Shown here piece after piece: positions 47,544-57,677 of a stretch of DNA of 64,000 nt. This DNA is from Bacteroidota bacterium (GTDB lineage Bacteria > Bacteroidota > Bacteroidia > Flavobacteriales_D > Crocinitomicaceae): contig JAJRQK010000016.1 in assembly GCA_024280295.1 (NCBI GenBank), positions 1 through 64,000 of the forward strand. The letters run 5' to 3'. The notes under the pieces are model-generated. The model had not been told where the DNA came from, made no database searches, and saw only the letters and a program-made list of their open reading frames with translations. Numbering within the stretch: position 1 is the stretch's first letter; each line of letters opens with the position of its first letter. Made by a program: the position numbers and the translations under genes.

Positions 47544-47840
47544 ATGAAGACAATTATCAAAAAGCCAATTATCACAGAAAAAGCGACAGCTCAAAGCGAG
47601 GATTTTAACCGCTTTACTTTCGCTGTTGATAAAACAGCAAATAAGATCGAAATAAAAAATGCCGTCGAGAAGATGTATGGGGTTCAGATAACTGAAGTTC
47701 GGACCATGAATTATGGCGGTGGAATACCCTCTACGAAATATACGAATAGAGGTATCGTTGAGCAAAGTAGCAAACTGTGGAAGAAAGCAGTAGTTACTGT
47801 TGCAGATGGAGAGACGATTGATTTATTTAATAACTTTTAA
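47544..47840 (+). CDS. rplW: 50S ribosomal protein L23
   Basis: 98 residues. Sits at the exit-tunnel opening and binds trigger factor and SRP. Start KTIIKKPIITEKATAQSEDFNRFTFAVDKTANKIEIKNAVEKMY is diagnostic. Five bases after rplD. Confidence 0.97.
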   Translation: MKTIIKKPIITEKATAQSEDFNRFTFAVDKTANKIEIKNAVEKMYGVQITEVRTMNYGGGIPSTKYTNRGIVEQSSKLWKKAVVTVADGETIDLFNNF

Positions 47841-47853
47841 GTACTGAACAAAA

Positions 47854-48678
47854 ATGGGTCTTAAAAAATTCAAGCCTACAACTCCAGGGCAAAGACACAA
47901 AGTCATCAGTGACTACAAAGACATCACCGCAGGAGCTCCTGAAAAAAGTTTGGTGAAAGGTCGAAGTAAGTCTGGTGGGCGAAACAATGACGGTAGAATG
48001 ACCATGCGCTATATTGGAGGTGGTCACAAACAAAAATACCGACTTGTTGATTTTAAACGTGAAAAGCATGGTGTACCTGCTTCGGTGAAGTCGATCGAAT
48101 ACGATCCGAACCGTACTGCGCGTATCGCACTACTTTATTATGCGGATGGTGAGAAACGATACATCGTTGCACCTGAAGGATTAAATGTTGGCGATACTGT
48201 GATGTCAGGCAAAGATGCCCTTCCAAATGTTGGAAACGCACTTTTCTTAAGTGACATTCCATTAGGAACGGTAATTCACAACATCGAATTAAAGCCTGGT
48301 AAAGGTGGTGCAATTGCTCGTGGAGCAGGAACTTATGCACAACTGAACGCTCGTGATGGACGCTACGCAATCGTTAAGATGCCTTCTGGTGAAACTAGAA
48401 TGATCTTGGTGACATGTATGGCTACTATCGGATCTGTTTCTAATTCTGAACACAGTCTTTCTGTTTCTGGTAAAGCAGGACGATCAAGATGGTTGGGACG
48501 TCGTCCACGTGTACGTGGAGTTGTAATGAACCCAGTTGATCACCCAATGGGGGGTGGTGAAGGTAAGAACTCCGGAGGTCATCCTAGATCTCGTAATGGA
48601 ATTCCAGCGAAAGGATACAAGACTCGTTCGAAGAAGAAGTATTCAGATAAATTCATTGTTGAAAGACGAAAAAAATAA
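47854..48678 (+). CDS. rplB: 50S ribosomal protein L2
   Basis: 274 residues, standard length. Required for subunit association and peptidyl transfer; HPMGGGEG with the catalytically implicated histidine (residue near 229) is intact, as is [22 protein letters not shown]. Thirteen bases after rplW. Confidence 0.98.
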   Translation: MGLKKFKPTTPGQRHKVISDYKDITAGAPEKSLVKGRSKSGGRNNDGRMTMRYIGGGHKQKYRLVDFKREKHGVPASVKSIEYDPNRTARIALLYYADGEKRYIVAPEGLNVGDTVMSGKDALPNVGNALFLSDIPLGTVIHNIELKPGKGGAIARGAGTYAQLNARDGRYAIVKMPSGETRMILVTCMATIGSVSNSEHSLSVSGKAGRSRWLGRRPRVRGVVMNPVDHPMGGGEGKNSGGHPRSRNGIPAKGYKTRSKKKYSDKFIVERRKK

Positions 48679-48685
48679 GTAGGAT

Positions 48686-48964
48686 ATGAGTCGTTCGTTA
48701 AAGAAACCACCATTTGTGCACTACAAGTTATTGAAACGAGTAGATGACGCGCAAGAATCAGGCAGCAAGTCTGTTATTAAAACATGGTCGAGAGCAAGTA
48801 CTATTACTCCTGACTTTGTTGGACTGACATTCGCTGTTCATAATGGAAATAAATTTATCCCTGTATTCGTTTCAGAAAACATGGTAGGTCACAAGTTAGG
48901 TGAATTTTCACCAACTCGTAACTTCCGTGGTCACGCAGGAGGTAAAAAAGATAAGAAAAGATAA
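48686..48964 (+). CDS. rpsS: 30S ribosomal protein S19
   Basis: 92 residues. Contacts the A-site finger and 16S head. Motifs [18 protein letters not shown] and [18 protein letters not shown] are characteristic. Seven bases after rplB. Confidence 0.97.
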   Translation: MSRSLKKPPFVHYKLLKRVDDAQESGSKSVIKTWSRASTITPDFVGLTFAVHNGNKFIPVFVSENMVGHKLGEFSPTRNFRGHAGGKKDKKR

Positions 48965-48975
48965 AATAGCGGATT

Positions 48976-49377
48976 ATGGGTGCTAGAAAAAGACTGAGAG
49001 CTGAGAAAATAAAAGAAGCGAATAAATCAATTGCTTTTGCAAAATTGAATAAATCGCCGATTGCTCCAAGAAAAATGAGATTGGTTGCTGATCTCGTAAG
49101 AGGAGTGGAAGTAAATAAAGCTCTAAATATATTGCAACATAACGCTAAAGACGCGTCTACTAGCTTGGAAAAATTACTTCGTTCTGCAATCGCTAATTGG
49201 GAGCAGAAAAATGAAGATAAGAGTATCGAAGAAGAAACACTTTTTGTTAAGTCTATCGAAGTAGGTGGGGGAGCAATGCTGAAACGTATTCAACCTGCAC
49301 CACAAGGTAGAGCGCATAGAGTTAGGAAAAGATCAAATCATGTTAGCGTAGTCGTTGACGCAGTTAACGCTGAATAA
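48976..49377 (+). CDS. rplV: 50S ribosomal protein L22
   Basis: 133 residues, with a basic N-terminal extension of about 25 residues before the conserved [17 protein letters not shown] core (E. coli L22 is 110). Tunnel-lining protein; the [24 protein letters not shown] hairpin is intact. Confidence 0.97.
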   Translation: MGARKRLRAEKIKEANKSIAFAKLNKSPIAPRKMRLVADLVRGVEVNKALNILQHNAKDASTSLEKLLRSAIANWEQKNEDKSIEEETLFVKSIEVGGGAMLKRIQPAPQGRAHRVRKRSNHVSVVVDAVNAE

Positions 49378-49387
49378 TTTTAGATAA

Positions 49388-50104
49388 ATGGGACAAAAAA
49401 CAAATCCAATTGGAAATAGATTAGGTTTCATCCAAGGATGGGAATCTAACTGGTACGGAGGAGACAATTACAAGGATAAACTCATTGAAGATGATAAAAT
49501 CCGTAAATACCTTCGTGCTCGTTTATCTAAAGCAAGCATTGCGAAAATTATTATTGAACGTACTCTTAAGTTGGTAACCGTTACTATCAACACTGCACGT
49601 CCAGGAGTAATTATCGGAAAAGGTGGTCAAGAGGTTGACAAATTGAAAGAGGAGTTGAAAAAATTGACGAAAAAAGAAATCCAAATCAATATCTTCGAGG
49701 TGAAACGTCCAGAATTGGATGCTCGATTAGTTGCGGATGGAATTGCTCGACAATTGGAAGCTCGTATCTCTTTTAGAAGAGCAATCAAAATGAGCATCGC
49801 TAGTACCATGAGAATGGGTGCAGAGGGAATCAAAGTGAAGATCTCTGGACGTTTGAATGGTGCAGAAATGGCGCGATCAGAAATGTACAAGGATGGACGT
49901 ACTCCGTTACATACGTTCAGAGCTGACATTGATTACGCACTCGCGGAAGCGCACACTACTTACGGTCGCTTGGGAATCAAAGTTTGGATTTGCAAGGGAG
50001 AAGTATTTGGGAAGCGTGACCTTTCACCAAATGTTGGCCAAAGCACCGGAAAAGGTGGTGGTGGTCGTAAACCACAAGGTAAAAGAAGACCGCAAAGAAG
50101 ATAA
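49388..50104 (+). CDS. rpsC: 30S ribosomal protein S3
   Basis: 238 residues. KH-domain protein at the mRNA entry site; the [20 protein letters not shown] loop and [13 protein letters not shown]-type motif ([14 protein letters not shown]) are present. The C-terminal tail is glycine/arginine rich. Ten bases after rplV. Confidence 0.98.
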   Translation: MGQKTNPIGNRLGFIQGWESNWYGGDNYKDKLIEDDKIRKYLRARLSKASIAKIIIERTLKLVTVTINTARPGVIIGKGGQEVDKLKEELKKLTKKEIQINIFEVKRPELDARLVADGIARQLEARISFRRAIKMSIASTMRMGAEGIKVKISGRLNGAEMARSEMYKDGRTPLHTFRADIDYALAEAHTTYGRLGIKVWICKGEVFGKRDLSPNVGQSTGKGGGGRKPQGKRRPQRR

Positions 50105-50183
50105 TTGATGTCTCATGTTGAGGAGTTGCTTCAACAGTTGAAACTGAAATTATTAGTTTGATGAATTAGAAAAAAGAACAGAA

Positions 50184-50612
50184 ATGTTATCACCAAAAAG
50201 AACCAAATTTAGAAAAGCGCAGAAAGGACGTAACAGAGGTATCGCCCACAGAGGGAGTACAGTTGCTTTCGGATCTTTCGCGTTGAAGACTTTGGAGCCA
50301 GGTTGGATCACCTCTCGCCAGATCGAAGCATCTCGTATCGCAGTTACGCGTTACATGAAGCGTGAAGGTAAGGTGTGGATTCGCATTTTTCCAGACAAAC
50401 CCGTAACTGCTAAACCAGCAGAAGTGCGGATGGGTAAGGGAAAAGGAGCTCCTAGTCACTGGGTTGCCGTGGTTAGACCAGGTCGTATATTGTTCGAAGC
50501 AGATGGAGTACCTTACGAAACTGCAAAAGAAGCAATGCGATTGGCAGCACAAAAAATGCCTGTTAAATGTAAATTCGTGACTCGTCCGGATTATGTAATA
50601 CCAGGAAAATAG
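50184..50612 (+). CDS. rplP: 50S ribosomal protein L16
   Basis: 142 residues. Binds near the A-site t[28 protein letters not shown] and [21 protein letters not shown] are conserved. It follows a 79-base gap that contains a weak hairpin (GTTGA..TTCAAC, about 50116-50134), unlike its tightly packed neighbours. Confidence 0.98.
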   Translation: MLSPKRTKFRKAQKGRNRGIAHRGSTVAFGSFALKTLEPGWITSRQIEASRIAVTRYMKREGKVWIRIFPDKPVTAKPAEVRMGKGKGAPSHWVAVVRPGRILFEADGVPYETAKEAMRLAAQKMPVKCKFVTRPDYVIPGK

Positions 50613-50620
50613 AAATAATC

Positions 50621-50815
50621 ATGAAGCAGCAAGAAATCACAAAATTATCAGTTAAAGATTTGAAAACTCAAATCACAAATACAACTGAGCAGTTGGCAAA
50701 AATGAAACTAACGCATAGTGTAGCTCCTTTGGAGAACCCTTTGCAATTACGTTACGTTCGACGCTCGGTTGCTCGATTGAAAACTGAGTTAACTAAACGT
50801 GAAGCACAAGCCTAG
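50621..50815 (+). CDS. rpmC: 50S ribosomal protein L29
   Basis: 64 residues. Exit-tunnel rim protein near the trigger-factor site. LSVKDLKTQITNTTEQLAKMKL...NPLQLRYVRRSVARLKTELTKRE is the expected two-helix sequence. Eight bases after rplP. Confidence 0.96.
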   Translation: MKQQEITKLSVKDLKTQITNTTEQLAKMKLTHSVAPLENPLQLRYVRRSVARLKTELTKREAQA

Positions 50816-50842
50816 TTGCTTGTTAATTTAACGAAGCTTGAA

Positions 50843-51100
50843 ATGGAAAAGCGAAATTTAAGAAAAGAACGTATCGGGATCGTAACTAGTGATAAAATGG
50901 ATAAGTCCATCGTAATCGCAGTTGAACGTAAAGAGAAACACCCGAAATACGGAAAGTATGTTAAGAAGACTACTAAGTTCGTTGCACACGATGAGAAGAA
51001 TGACTCCAATATTGGAGACACTGTTCGAATCATGGAAACACGTCCTTTGTCTAAGACAAAGAACTGGCGACTAGTAGAAGTTATTGAAAGAGCTAAATAA
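50843..51100 (+). CDS. rpsQ: 30S ribosomal protein S17
   Basis: 85 residues from [14 protein letters not shown]; the open frame extends 27 bases upstream but family conservation fixes the ATG at 50843. OB-fold 16S-binding protein with [29 protein letters not shown] and [23 protein letters not shown]. Confidence 0.96.
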   Translation: MEKRNLRKERIGIVTSDKMDKSIVIAVERKEKHPKYGKYVKKTTKFVAHDEKNDSNIGDTVRIMETRPLSKTKNWRLVEVIERAK

Positions 51101-51109
51101 TTATTAGTA

Positions 51110-51478
51110 ATGTTACAACAGGAATCAAGGCTTAAAGTAGCAGACAATTCTGGAGCGAAAACTGTATTGGTCATCCGTGTTTTAGGAGGAACAAAACGTC
51201 GCTATGCCTCAGTAGGGGACAAGATTGTAGTTACTGTTAAGAGTGCAATGCCCTCTGGAGCTGTCAAAAAAGGACAGGTTGCCACGGCAGTAGTAGTTAG
51301 AACCAAAAAAGAAGTACGTCGTCCAGACGGTTCTTACATCCGTTTCGATGATAACGCTTGCGTTATCCTCAATACAACAGGCGAGATGAGAGGAACTCGT
51401 ATTTTTGGACCAGTTGCTCGTGAGTTGCGTGATGCAAACTACATGAAAGTAGTTTCATTGGCACCCGAGGTACTTTAA
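51110..51478 (+). CDS. rplN: 50S ribosomal protein L14
   Basis: 122 residues, contact for the 30S bridge and Rsf[28 protein letters not shown] and [10 protein letters not shown]...[28 protein letters not shown] are diagnostic. Nine bases after rpsQ. Confidence 0.98.
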   Translation: MLQQESRLKVADNSGAKTVLVIRVLGGTKRRYASVGDKIVVTVKSAMPSGAVKKGQVATAVVVRTKKEVRRPDGSYIRFDDNACVILNTTGEMRGTRIFGPVARELRDANYMKVVSLAPEVL

Positions 51479-51488
51479 ATCAGTAGTT

Positions 51489-51806
51489 ATGCAACAGAAA
51501 TTACACATTAAAGTAGGAGACGCTGTTAAAGTAATTAGCGGTGAATCTAACGGTCAAGAGGGAGAGATTCTTTCTATTGACCGGAACAAATTGCGCGTAA
51601 TTGTCGGTGGAGTGAATCTTGTTAAGAAACACGAAAAGCCAAGTGCCGCAAATCCAGAAGGTGGAATCATTGAGAAAGAAGCCGGGATACATATTTCTAA
51701 TATTATGGTTGTCCATAATGGTCAAGCTTCACGAATCGGACGTAAAGCTAACAAAGACGGGAAAATGGTTCGTTATTCTAAAAAGTCCGGAGAGGAGATC
51801 AAGTAA
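51489..51806 (+). CDS. rplX: 50S ribosomal protein L24
   Basis: 105 residues. KOW-motif assembly initiator: [47 protein letters not shown]. Its stop overlaps rplE by one base (TAATG). Confidence 0.96.
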   Translation: MQQKLHIKVGDAVKVISGESNGQEGEILSIDRNKLRVIVGGVNLVKKHEKPSAANPEGGIIEKEAGIHISNIMVVHNGQASRIGRKANKDGKMVRYSKKSGEEIK

Positions 51807-52363
51807 TGAGTTATACACCAAGACTTCGAGACACGTACGCAGCAGAGATCATTCCTGCGCTTACTGAGAAGTTCGGTTACAAAACAGTAATGAAAGTACC
51901 GAAACTTCAGAAAATAATTATTAGTCAAGGTATCGGTGATGCTGTAGCTGACAAAAAACTGATTGATCATGCATTAGAGGATCTTACTCGTATTGCTGGT
52001 CAAAAAGCTGTCGCTACAATATCTAAGAAAGATATCTCGAACTTTAAATTGAGAAAAGGAATGCCAATCGGTACGAAGGTTACTCTTCGTGGAAATCGTA
52101 TGTATGACTTCCTTGATCGTTTGTTAGCAGTTGCTTTACCTAGAACACGTGATTTCCGTGGAGTTAATCCAAAAGGATTTGACGGTCGTGGAAACTTTAA
52201 CATGGGTGTTAAAGAGCATATTATCTTTCCGGAAATTGATATCGATAAAGTAAATCGTATCATGGGAATGGATATTACATTCGTTACATCCGCCGAAAGT
52301 GATGAAGAAGGTATGGCATTGTTAGATGCATTCGGTTTTCCATTCATTAAAAAACAAAAATAG
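51806..52363 (+). CDS. rplE: 50S ribosomal protein L5
   Basis: 185 residues. 5S rRNA-binding; [21 protein letters not shown] and [19 protein letters not shown] are characteristic. One-base overlap with rplX. Confidence 0.98.
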   Translation: MSYTPRLRDTYAAEIIPALTEKFGYKTVMKVPKLQKIIISQGIGDAVADKKLIDHALEDLTRIAGQKAVATISKKDISNFKLRKGMPIGTKVTLRGNRMYDFLDRLLAVALPRTRDFRGVNPKGFDGRGNFNMGVKEHIIFPEIDIDKVNRIMGMDITFVTSAESDEEGMALLDAFGFPFIKKQK

Positions 52364-52365
52364 AG

Positions 52366-52680
52366 ATGGCAAAAGAATCAATGAAAGCGCGAGAGCGTAA
52401 AAGAGAAAGACTCGCTGCTCTACAAGTTGAAAAGCGTGCTGAATTAACTAAAATCTTAAAATCTTCAGATACTTCTGATGAGATGCAAGATGCGAAATGG
52501 GAAGCAATGATTGCATTGCAGAAATTGTCGCCTAATGGTTCTAAAGTTCGTGGTCACAATCGTTGTGGTTTGACTGGGCGTCCTAGAGGTTACATGCGTC
52601 AATTTGGAATTTCACGTGTGACGTTCAGAGAGATGGCATTGTCGGGGAAAATTCCAGGTGTTAGAAAAGCAAGTTGGTAA
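52366..52680 (+). CDS. rpsN: 30S ribosomal protein S14 (long, zinc-free form)
   Basis: 104 residues, close to the E. coli length (101) rather than the 61-residue zinc form. [16 protein letters not shown] and [38 protein letters not shown] are conserved. It lacks the two CxxC pairs of the zinc form. Three bases after rplE. Confidence 0.96.
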   Translation: MAKESMKARERKRERLAALQVEKRAELTKILKSSDTSDEMQDAKWEAMIALQKLSPNGSKVRGHNRCGLTGRPRGYMRQFGISRVTFREMALSGKIPGVRKASW

Positions 52681-52741
52681 AATTATAAACTGGTTTTAGG
52701 TTCAATTTTTTATTGAAAACCGTTACCGCAATTTAAATTAT

Positions 52742-53140
52742 ATGAATACAGATCCAATAGCGGATTTTCTTACTCGAATTCGTAACGCGAGTGCTGCGAG
52801 AAAGAAGATGGTAGAAATTCCCGGTTCAAATGTGAAACGTGAGATGACTAAAATCCTTTTTGATCAAGGATACATTCGTGATTTCAAATTTGAGGACGAT
52901 AACAAACAAGGAGTGATCAGAATCGCTTTGAAGTATAATCCATCAACGAAAGTTCCTGCAATTACAAAAATGCAAAGAGCTTCTCGTCCAGGTTTACGTA
53001 AATACAATGGAGCACAAGAAATGCCACGTGTATTAAACGGTCTTGGAATTGCGATTGTTTCAACTTCGAAAGGTGTGATTACAAACAAAGAAGCAAAAAG
53101 AGAAAATGTAGGAGGAGAAGTTCTCGCTTACATATATTAA
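52742..53140 (+). CDS. rpsH: 30S ribosomal protein S8
   Basis: 132 residues. Binds helix 21 of 16S rRNA and in E. coli represses the spc operon. TDPIADFLTRIRNASAARKKMVEIP and GLGIAIVSTSKGVITNKEAKRENVGGEVLAYIY are standard. Preceded by a 61-base gap with partial complementarity (GGTTTT... / ATTGAAAACC), a candidate S8 site. Confidence 0.98.
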   Translation: MNTDPIADFLTRIRNASAARKKMVEIPGSNVKREMTKILFDQGYIRDFKFEDDNKQGVIRIALKYNPSTKVPAITKMQRASRPGLRKYNGAQEMPRVLNGLGIAIVSTSKGVITNKEAKRENVGGEVLAYIY

Positions 53141-53161
53141 ACAACACTTAAGTAATTAGAA

Positions 53162-53716
53162 ATGTCAAGGATAGGTAAATCCCCAGTTACAATCCCGAGT
53201 GGAGTAGAAGTGAAGTCAAACAGTGGCATTGTCACTGTTAAAGGACCAAAAGGTGAGTTGACACAAGAAATGAATTCTTGTATTACAATGAACGTTGATG
53301 GTGCTAAAGTAACTTTCGCCCGCGCATCAGACGCACCTGAGCATAGAGCAATGCATGGTTTATACCGCGCACTTGTTCAAAATATGATCATCGGTGTCAC
53401 AGAAGGGTACAAAAAGGAATTAGAAGTTATCGGAGTTGGTTTCCGTGCAAATGCAAGCGGTCAACGTTTGGATCTTGCACTCGGATATTCACATCCGATT
53501 GCAATCGAACTTCCTAAAGAAATTAAGGTATCAACTGTGTCTGAAAAAGGAAAAGCACCAATCGTAACATTGGAGTCAATTGATAAGCAATTAGTAGGAC
53601 AGGTAGCTGCCAAAATTCGTTCCCTTCGTAAACCAGAACCATACAAAGGAAAAGGTGTAAGATACCTAGGTGAAGAAGTTAGAAGAAAAGCTGGTAAAAC
53701 AGCAGCAGCAAAATAA
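53162..53716 (+). CDS. rplF: 50S ribosomal protein L6
   Basis: 184 residues. Two-domain protein near the factor-binding site: SRIGKSPVTIPSGVEV and KIRSLRKPEPYKGKGVRYLGEEVRRKAGKTAAAK. Twenty-one bases after rpsH. Confidence 0.98.
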   Translation: MSRIGKSPVTIPSGVEVKSNSGIVTVKGPKGELTQEMNSCITMNVDGAKVTFARASDAPEHRAMHGLYRALVQNMIIGVTEGYKKELEVIGVGFRANASGQRLDLALGYSHPIAIELPKEIKVSTVSEKGKAPIVTLESIDKQLVGQVAAKIRSLRKPEPYKGKGVRYLGEEVRRKAGKTAAAK

Positions 53717-53735
53717 TTAAGATATCTTAAAAGTT

Positions 53736-54089
53736 ATGGCATTTAGTAAAGTAACAAGAAGAGCAAAAATTAAGCGTAGAATCAGAAGAAATATTTCTGG
53801 TACTGCCGCACAACCACGTTTGACTGTTTTCAGAAGCAACAAACAAATTTATGCTCAAATTATTGATGATTTAACGGGTAAAACGGTTGTTTCTGCATCA
53901 TCATACAATAACAAAGTAGCAAGCAAAGGATCTAAAACAGATCAAGCTGTTGCAATTGGAAAAGAAGTGGCTGAAAAGGCTGCTAAAGTCGGAGTTACAA
54001 CTGTTGTGTTTGATCGCAACGGATACCTGTATCACGGTAGAGTTAAATCATTGGCTGACTCAGCAAGAGAAAGCGGTTTAAAATTTTAA
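53736..54089 (+). CDS. rplR: 50S ribosomal protein L18
   Basis: 117 residues, 5S rRNA-binding protein. [38 protein letters not shown] and [28 protein letters not shown] match the family. Confidence 0.97.
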   Translation: MAFSKVTRRAKIKRRIRRNISGTAAQPRLTVFRSNKQIYAQIIDDLTGKTVVSASSYNNKVASKGSKTDQAVAIGKEVAEKAAKVGVTTVVFDRNGYLYHGRVKSLADSARESGLKF

Positions 54090-54091
54090 TA

Positions 54092-54607
54092 ATGGGAGCA
54101 CAAGGAAATAGAGTAAAATCTGTAGATATTGAGTTAAAAGATAAACTCGTATCAATTAATCGTGTAACGAAAGTTACCAAAGGTGGTCGTACATTTAGTT
54201 TTTCCGCAATTGTTGTTGTTGGTGATGAAAATGGAATCGTAGGTCATGGACTTGGAAAAGCAAAAGAAGTAACTGAAGCTATTTCTAAAGGAATTGACGA
54301 TGCGAAGAAAAACTTAATACGAGTTCCTATTTTACATAGAACTGTACCACACCTTCAAAAAGGAAAATTTAGTGGTGCACGCGTTTTGTTAAGACCAGCA
54401 TCTGAAGGTACAGGAGTTATCGCCGGTGGTGCGATGCGTGCTGTATTGGAGAGCGTTGGAATCCACAACGTCTTAGCTAAGTCTCAAGGTTCATCAAATC
54501 CTCACAACGTAGTAAAAGCTACTATCGATGCATTATCTCAAATGAGAGATGCTGTCACAGTTGCCAAACAACGTGGAATTGATCTTGATAAAGTATTTAA
54601 CGGTTAA
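54092..54607 (+). CDS. rpsE: 30S ribosomal protein S5
   Basis: 171 residues, mRNA-entry and accuracy protein: [42 protein letters not shown] and [26 protein letters not shown]. Two bases after rplR. Confidence 0.98.
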   Translation: MGAQGNRVKSVDIELKDKLVSINRVTKVTKGGRTFSFSAIVVVGDENGIVGHGLGKAKEVTEAISKGIDDAKKNLIRVPILHRTVPHLQKGKFSGARVLLRPASEGTGVIAGGAMRAVLESVGIHNVLAKSQGSSNPHNVVKATIDALSQMRDAVTVAKQRGIDLDKVFNG

Positions 54608-54618
54608 TAGAAGAAATC

Positions 54619-54795
54619 ATGGAAACAATTAAAATCAAATTTGTTAGAAGTGCTATTAATCGTCCAGCAAGACAAAAAGCAACGATTAAAGCATTAGGAT
54701 TTAGTAAGTTGAATCAAGTAATTGAAAAAGAAGCAACTCCACAAATCCTTGGTATGGTCAAGAAAGTTCAACACTTAGTAACAGTAGTTGAGTAA
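54619..54795 (+). CDS. rpmD: 50S ribosomal protein L30
   Basis: 58 residues, below common ORF cut-offs: METIKIKFVRSAINRPARQK, GFSKLNQVIEKEATPQILGMVKKVQHLV. Small 23S-binding protein in the usual place between rpsE and rplO. Found by translating the gap after rpsE. Confidence 0.96.
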   Translation: METIKIKFVRSAINRPARQKATIKALGFSKLNQVIEKEATPQILGMVKKVQHLVTVVE

Positions 54796-54803
54796 TCTAT
54801 AAC

Positions 54804-54823
54804 GCTTTTGCTTAGTCAAAAGC
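54804..54823 (+). promoter_or_regulatory. 7-bp hairpin in the rpmD-rplO gap
   Basis: GCTTTTG (54804-54810) pairs with CAAAAGC (54817-54823) across CTTAGT. The following bases are not a T-run, so it is not a classical terminator; it may be a processing or attenuation site. Confidence 0.35.
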
Positions 54824-54838
54824 TCAAAACGCATTGAA

Positions 54839-55285
54839 ATGAATTTACATAATTTAACTCCTGCAAAGGGATCTACGAAAAACAGGAAACGTATCGCTAG
54901 AGGGCAAGGCTCTGGACGTGGTGGGACATCTACACGTGGACATAAAGGACAAAAATCAAGATCAGGTTACTCTAAAAAAGTTGGATTTGAAGGTGGACAA
55001 ATGCCTCTTCAACGTCGAGTACCTAAATTTGGATTTAAAAATATAAATCGAGTAGAATACAAAGCTATTAATTTGGATATTATTCAAGAGTTGATTGACC
55101 GTAAGAAAATTACAGAAGTCAACCATGAAGTGTTGATGGCGAATGGTTTAGTGTCTCGGAATGAGTTAGTAAAAATCTTAGGAAGAGGTGAACTTAAGGT
55201 AAAGATTGATGTCACTGCTCACAAGTTTTCAACAACTGCAAAAGCAGCAATTGAAGATAAAGGTGGGAATTGTACAGAAATCTAA
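54839..55285 (+). CDS. rplO: 50S ribosomal protein L15
   Basis: 148 residues. LTPAKGSTKNRKRIARGQGSGRGGTSTRGHKGQKSRSGYSKKVGFEGGQMPLQRRVPKFGF is the family signature. Precedes secY as usual. Confidence 0.98.
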   Translation: MNLHNLTPAKGSTKNRKRIARGQGSGRGGTSTRGHKGQKSRSGYSKKVGFEGGQMPLQRRVPKFGFKNINRVEYKAINLDIIQELIDRKKITEVNHEVLMANGLVSRNELVKILGRGELKVKIDVTAHKFSTTAKAAIEDKGGNCTEI

Positions 55286-55310
55286 TTAACTTTGCCAACA
55301 TTTTTTACCA

Positions 55311-56648
55311 ATGAAGAAGTTTATACAAAACATAAAAAATATCTGGAATGTTGAAGAACTGAGGAAGCGTATTATTCTTACGCTTGCTCTGATTCTCGTT
55401 TACCGGATTGGATCATTCATAATTTTACCTGGCGTTGATTATAGTGCGCTTCAAGCAGCACAATCAAAGGATGGTCAAAATATGCTTGAAACTTTGCTAT
55501 CTCTATTTTCTGGAGGTGGATTTTCAAATGCATCAATAATGGCACTTGGAATTATGCCCTACATTAGTGCATCCATTATTATGCAACTCCTCGGAATGGC
55601 AGTGCCTGCTGTACAAAAAATGCAGCAAGAAGGTGAGTCTGGAAGGAAACGAATCAACATGTTCACGCGTGTTTTAACAATTGTAATTTGTGCGCTCCAA
55701 GCTCCAAGTTACCTTGCATTATACGTGGAAAGCAAAGGAGCTCTTCCAGCAGATGCGGGAACGTTCTGGTGGGTTCAGTCTATCACGGTTCTTGTCGCTG
55801 GTGCGATGTTCGCAGTGTGGTTAGGAGAGCGTATTACAGATAAAGGGATTGGTAATGGAATTTCATTATTGATTACTGTTGGTATTCTTGCTCGTCTTCC
55901 AGAGGCGTTTATGGCTGAATTTACCTTCTCCATTGAAGGCGGTAATTTAATCAAAATTGTACTTGAAATCTTTGCCTTTATGGTTGTGGTTCTTGGAACT
56001 GTTTTAATTGTTCAAGGTGTCCGAAAGGTACCTTTGAATACGGCAAAGAGAGTCGTTGGTGCTCGCTCGGCTGAGGATCAAGGTGCACGAAGTTATTTGC
56101 CTATCAAGGTGAATGCTTCTGGTGTAATGCCTATCATTTTCGCGCAAGCAATAATGACTGTACCTGTTATGATCTTTGCTAGTAATGATGGTGGTTTTAT
56201 GTCCGAAGTGTTTGGAGATATCTATGGTTTCGGCTACAACCTTACGTTGTTCCTCTTAATTGTGGTGTTTACTTACTTCTATACGGCAATTATGATTAAT
56301 CCCCGTAAGATTGCGGATGAATTGAAACGAAGTGGTGGATTTATCCCTGGGGTTCGTCCTGGAGAGGAAACCGCTAGTTACATTGATTCATTAGTATCGA
56401 GAATTACGTTCCCTGGATCTTTGTTCTTGGCATTCATCGCGATTATTCCCTCAATTGCAAAATTAGCAGGTGTGAATGATGCATTTGCAATGTTCTTCGG
56501 AGGTACATCACTGCTGATTATGGTTGGGGTGGTATTGGATACGCTGCAACAAGTTGAATCGTATTTGCTAAACCGTCAAATGGATGGATTAATGGAAGGA
56601 ACTAGGATTAAAGGACGACGCACGCAAGGCGAAATGTCAGGAATGTAA
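55311..56648 (+). CDS. secY: Preprotein translocase subunit SecY
   Basis: 445 residues, ten predicted TM segments, beginning KIWNVEELRKRIILTLALILVYRIGSFIILPGVDY. The pore ring and lateral-gate blocks are intact (GIMPYISASIIMQLLGM; GNGISLLITVGIL; GVMPIIFAQAIM). Makes the SecYEG channel used by the many signal-peptide proteins in this window. Sits at the end of the spc block; map and adk, often next in other phyla, are absent. Confidence 0.98.
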   Translation: MKKFIQNIKNIWNVEELRKRIILTLALILVYRIGSFIILPGVDYSALQAAQSKDGQNMLETLLSLFSGGGFSNASIMALGIMPYISASIIMQLLGMAVPAVQKMQQEGESGRKRINMFTRVLTIVICALQAPSYLALYVESKGALPADAGTFWWVQSITVLVAGAMFAVWLGERITDKGIGNGISLLITVGILARLPEAFMAEFTFSIEGGNLIKIVLEIFAFMVVVLGTVLIVQGVRKVPLNTAKRVVGARSAEDQGARSYLPIKVNASGVMPIIFAQAIMTVPVMIFASNDGGFMSEVFGDIYGFGYNLTLFLLIVVFTYFYTAIMINPRKIADELKRSGGFIPGVRPGEETASYIDSLVSRITFPGSLFLAFIAIIPSIAKLAGVNDAFAMFFGGTSLLIMVGVVLDTLQQVESYLLNRQMDGLMEGTRIKGRRTQGEMSGM

Positions 56649-56651
56649 GAT

Positions 56652-56870
56652 ATGGCTAAACAAGCATCAATAGAACAAGACGGAGTAATCATTGAAGCAT
56701 TGTCAAATGCAATGTTTCGTGTTGAGTTGGAAAACGGACACGTGATTACCGCGCATATTTCTGGAAAAATGAGAATGTACTACATTAAGATTCTTCCAGG
56801 AGATAGAGTTAAAGTGGAAATGTCTCCTTATGACTTAACAAAGGGACGTATAACTTTTAGATATAAATAA
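56652..56870 (+). CDS. infA: Translation initiation factor IF-1
   Basis: 72 residues, S1/OB-fold: [65 protein letters not shown]. Three bases after secY, so translationally linked. Followed by a structured 110-base gap. Confidence 0.97.
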   Translation: MAKQASIEQDGVIIEALSNAMFRVELENGHVITAHISGKMRMYYIKILPGDRVKVEMSPYDLTKGRITFRYK

Positions 56871-56872
56871 GA

Positions 56873-56909
56873 AAAAGCGAAGCTTTTGATTTGCGAACGA
56901 AAGGTTCGC
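56873..56909 (+). promoter_or_regulatory. Double stem-loop element, copy 1 (infA-rpmJ gap)
   Basis: AAAAGC (56873-56878) pairs with GCTTTT (56882-56887) over GAA; linker GATTT; then GCGAAC (56893-56898) pairs with GTTCGC (56904-56909) over GAAAG. It is the first of three look-alike elements. Unknown function: leader, RNase site or regulator-binding structure. Confidence 0.5.
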
Positions 56910-56980
56910 TCCGTTAAGGTGGAGGTTTTTTAAACTGGAGACCTAAACGAAATTTGAAAGCAGATTAAATAAAAAGAAAG

Positions 56981-57097
56981 ATGAAAGTAAGAGCATCAGT
57001 TAAAAAACGGTCAGTTGACTGTAAAATTGTGAAACGTAGAGGAGTAGTTTACGTGATCAATAAAAAGAATCCGAAATTCAAACAAAGACAAGGTTAA
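56981..57097 (+). CDS. rpmJ: 50S ribosomal protein L36 (zinc-free form)
   Basis: 38 residues, too short for common ORF cut-offs: [20 protein letters not shown], then [18 protein letters not shown]. The zinc-form pattern CxxC..C..H is lost (only one Cys remains), as in other Bacteroidota. Normal position between infA and rpsM. Confidence 0.96.
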   Translation: MKVRASVKKRSVDCKIVKRRGVVYVINKKNPKFKQRQG

Positions 57098-57100
57098 TAT

Positions 57101-57466
57101 ATGGCACGTATTGCAGGTATTGATTTACCAAAAAATAAGAGAGGTGTTATCGGTTTGACATACATTTATGGAATCGGAAGAAGTACATCAAGAAAAGTTT
57201 TAGCAACTGCAAAAGTTGATGAAAGTGTAAAAGTTCAAGATTGGGACGATGATCAGCTAGGTGCTATCCGTACTGCTTTGAATGAAATTAAGGTTGAAGG
57301 CGCACTTCGCTCTGAGGTTCAAACAAACATCAAACGTTTGATGGATATTGGATGTCAACGAGGAATTCGTCATAGATCTGGTTTACCACTTCGAGGACAG
57401 CGCACTAAGAACAATTCTAGAACAAGAAAAGGAAGAAGAAAAACGGTTGCTAATAAGAAGAAGTAG
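57101..57466 (+). CDS. rpsM: 30S ribosomal protein S13
   Basis: 121 residues. Contacts the 50S bridge and P-site t[32 protein letters not shown] and [38 protein letters not shown]. Three bases after rpmJ. Its stop codon is part of the first stem of the second double stem-loop element. Confidence 0.97.
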   Translation: MARIAGIDLPKNKRGVIGLTYIYGIGRSTSRKVLATAKVDESVKVQDWDDDQLGAIRTALNEIKVEGALRSEVQTNIKRLMDIGCQRGIRHRSGLPLRGQRTKNNSRTRKGRRKTVANKKK

Positions 57467-57547
57467 CAAAGCTATTGATTTGGACTGAACTGAAAGTTCA
57501 GGAAGAGTTGGAAGCTACTTCTGATTTGGATTAAGCGGAAAGCTTAA
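57464..57547 (+). promoter_or_regulatory. Double stem-loop elements, copies 2 and 3 (rpsM-rpsK gap)
   Basis: Copy 2: TAGC/GCTA over AAA (57464-57474), linker TTGATTTGGA, then CTGAAC/GTTCAG over TGAAA (57485-57501). Copy 3: GAAG/CTTC over CTA (57511-57521), linker TGATTTGGA, then TTAAGC/GCTTAA over GGAAA (57531-57547). Same layout as copy 1, with compensating stem sequences. Confidence 0.5.
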
Positions 57548-57662
57548 GAAAAATTGGAAGTGTGATAACTTATCTTGCGGATAGACGGTCCGTTGTTTAA
57601 AAGTCATTTTTTGATTTTAGTTGAGCAACAATAATCGTCCCCTTGATTGGGTATTACTGAGC

Positions 57663-57677
57663 AGGAACACTGTTCCT
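57663..57677 (+). promoter_or_regulatory. Inverted repeat before rpsK
   Basis: AGGAACA (57663-57669) and TGTTCCT (57671-57677) are perfect complements about one base, 38 bases before the rpsK start. Either an operator-like palindrome or a short hairpin. Confidence 0.35.
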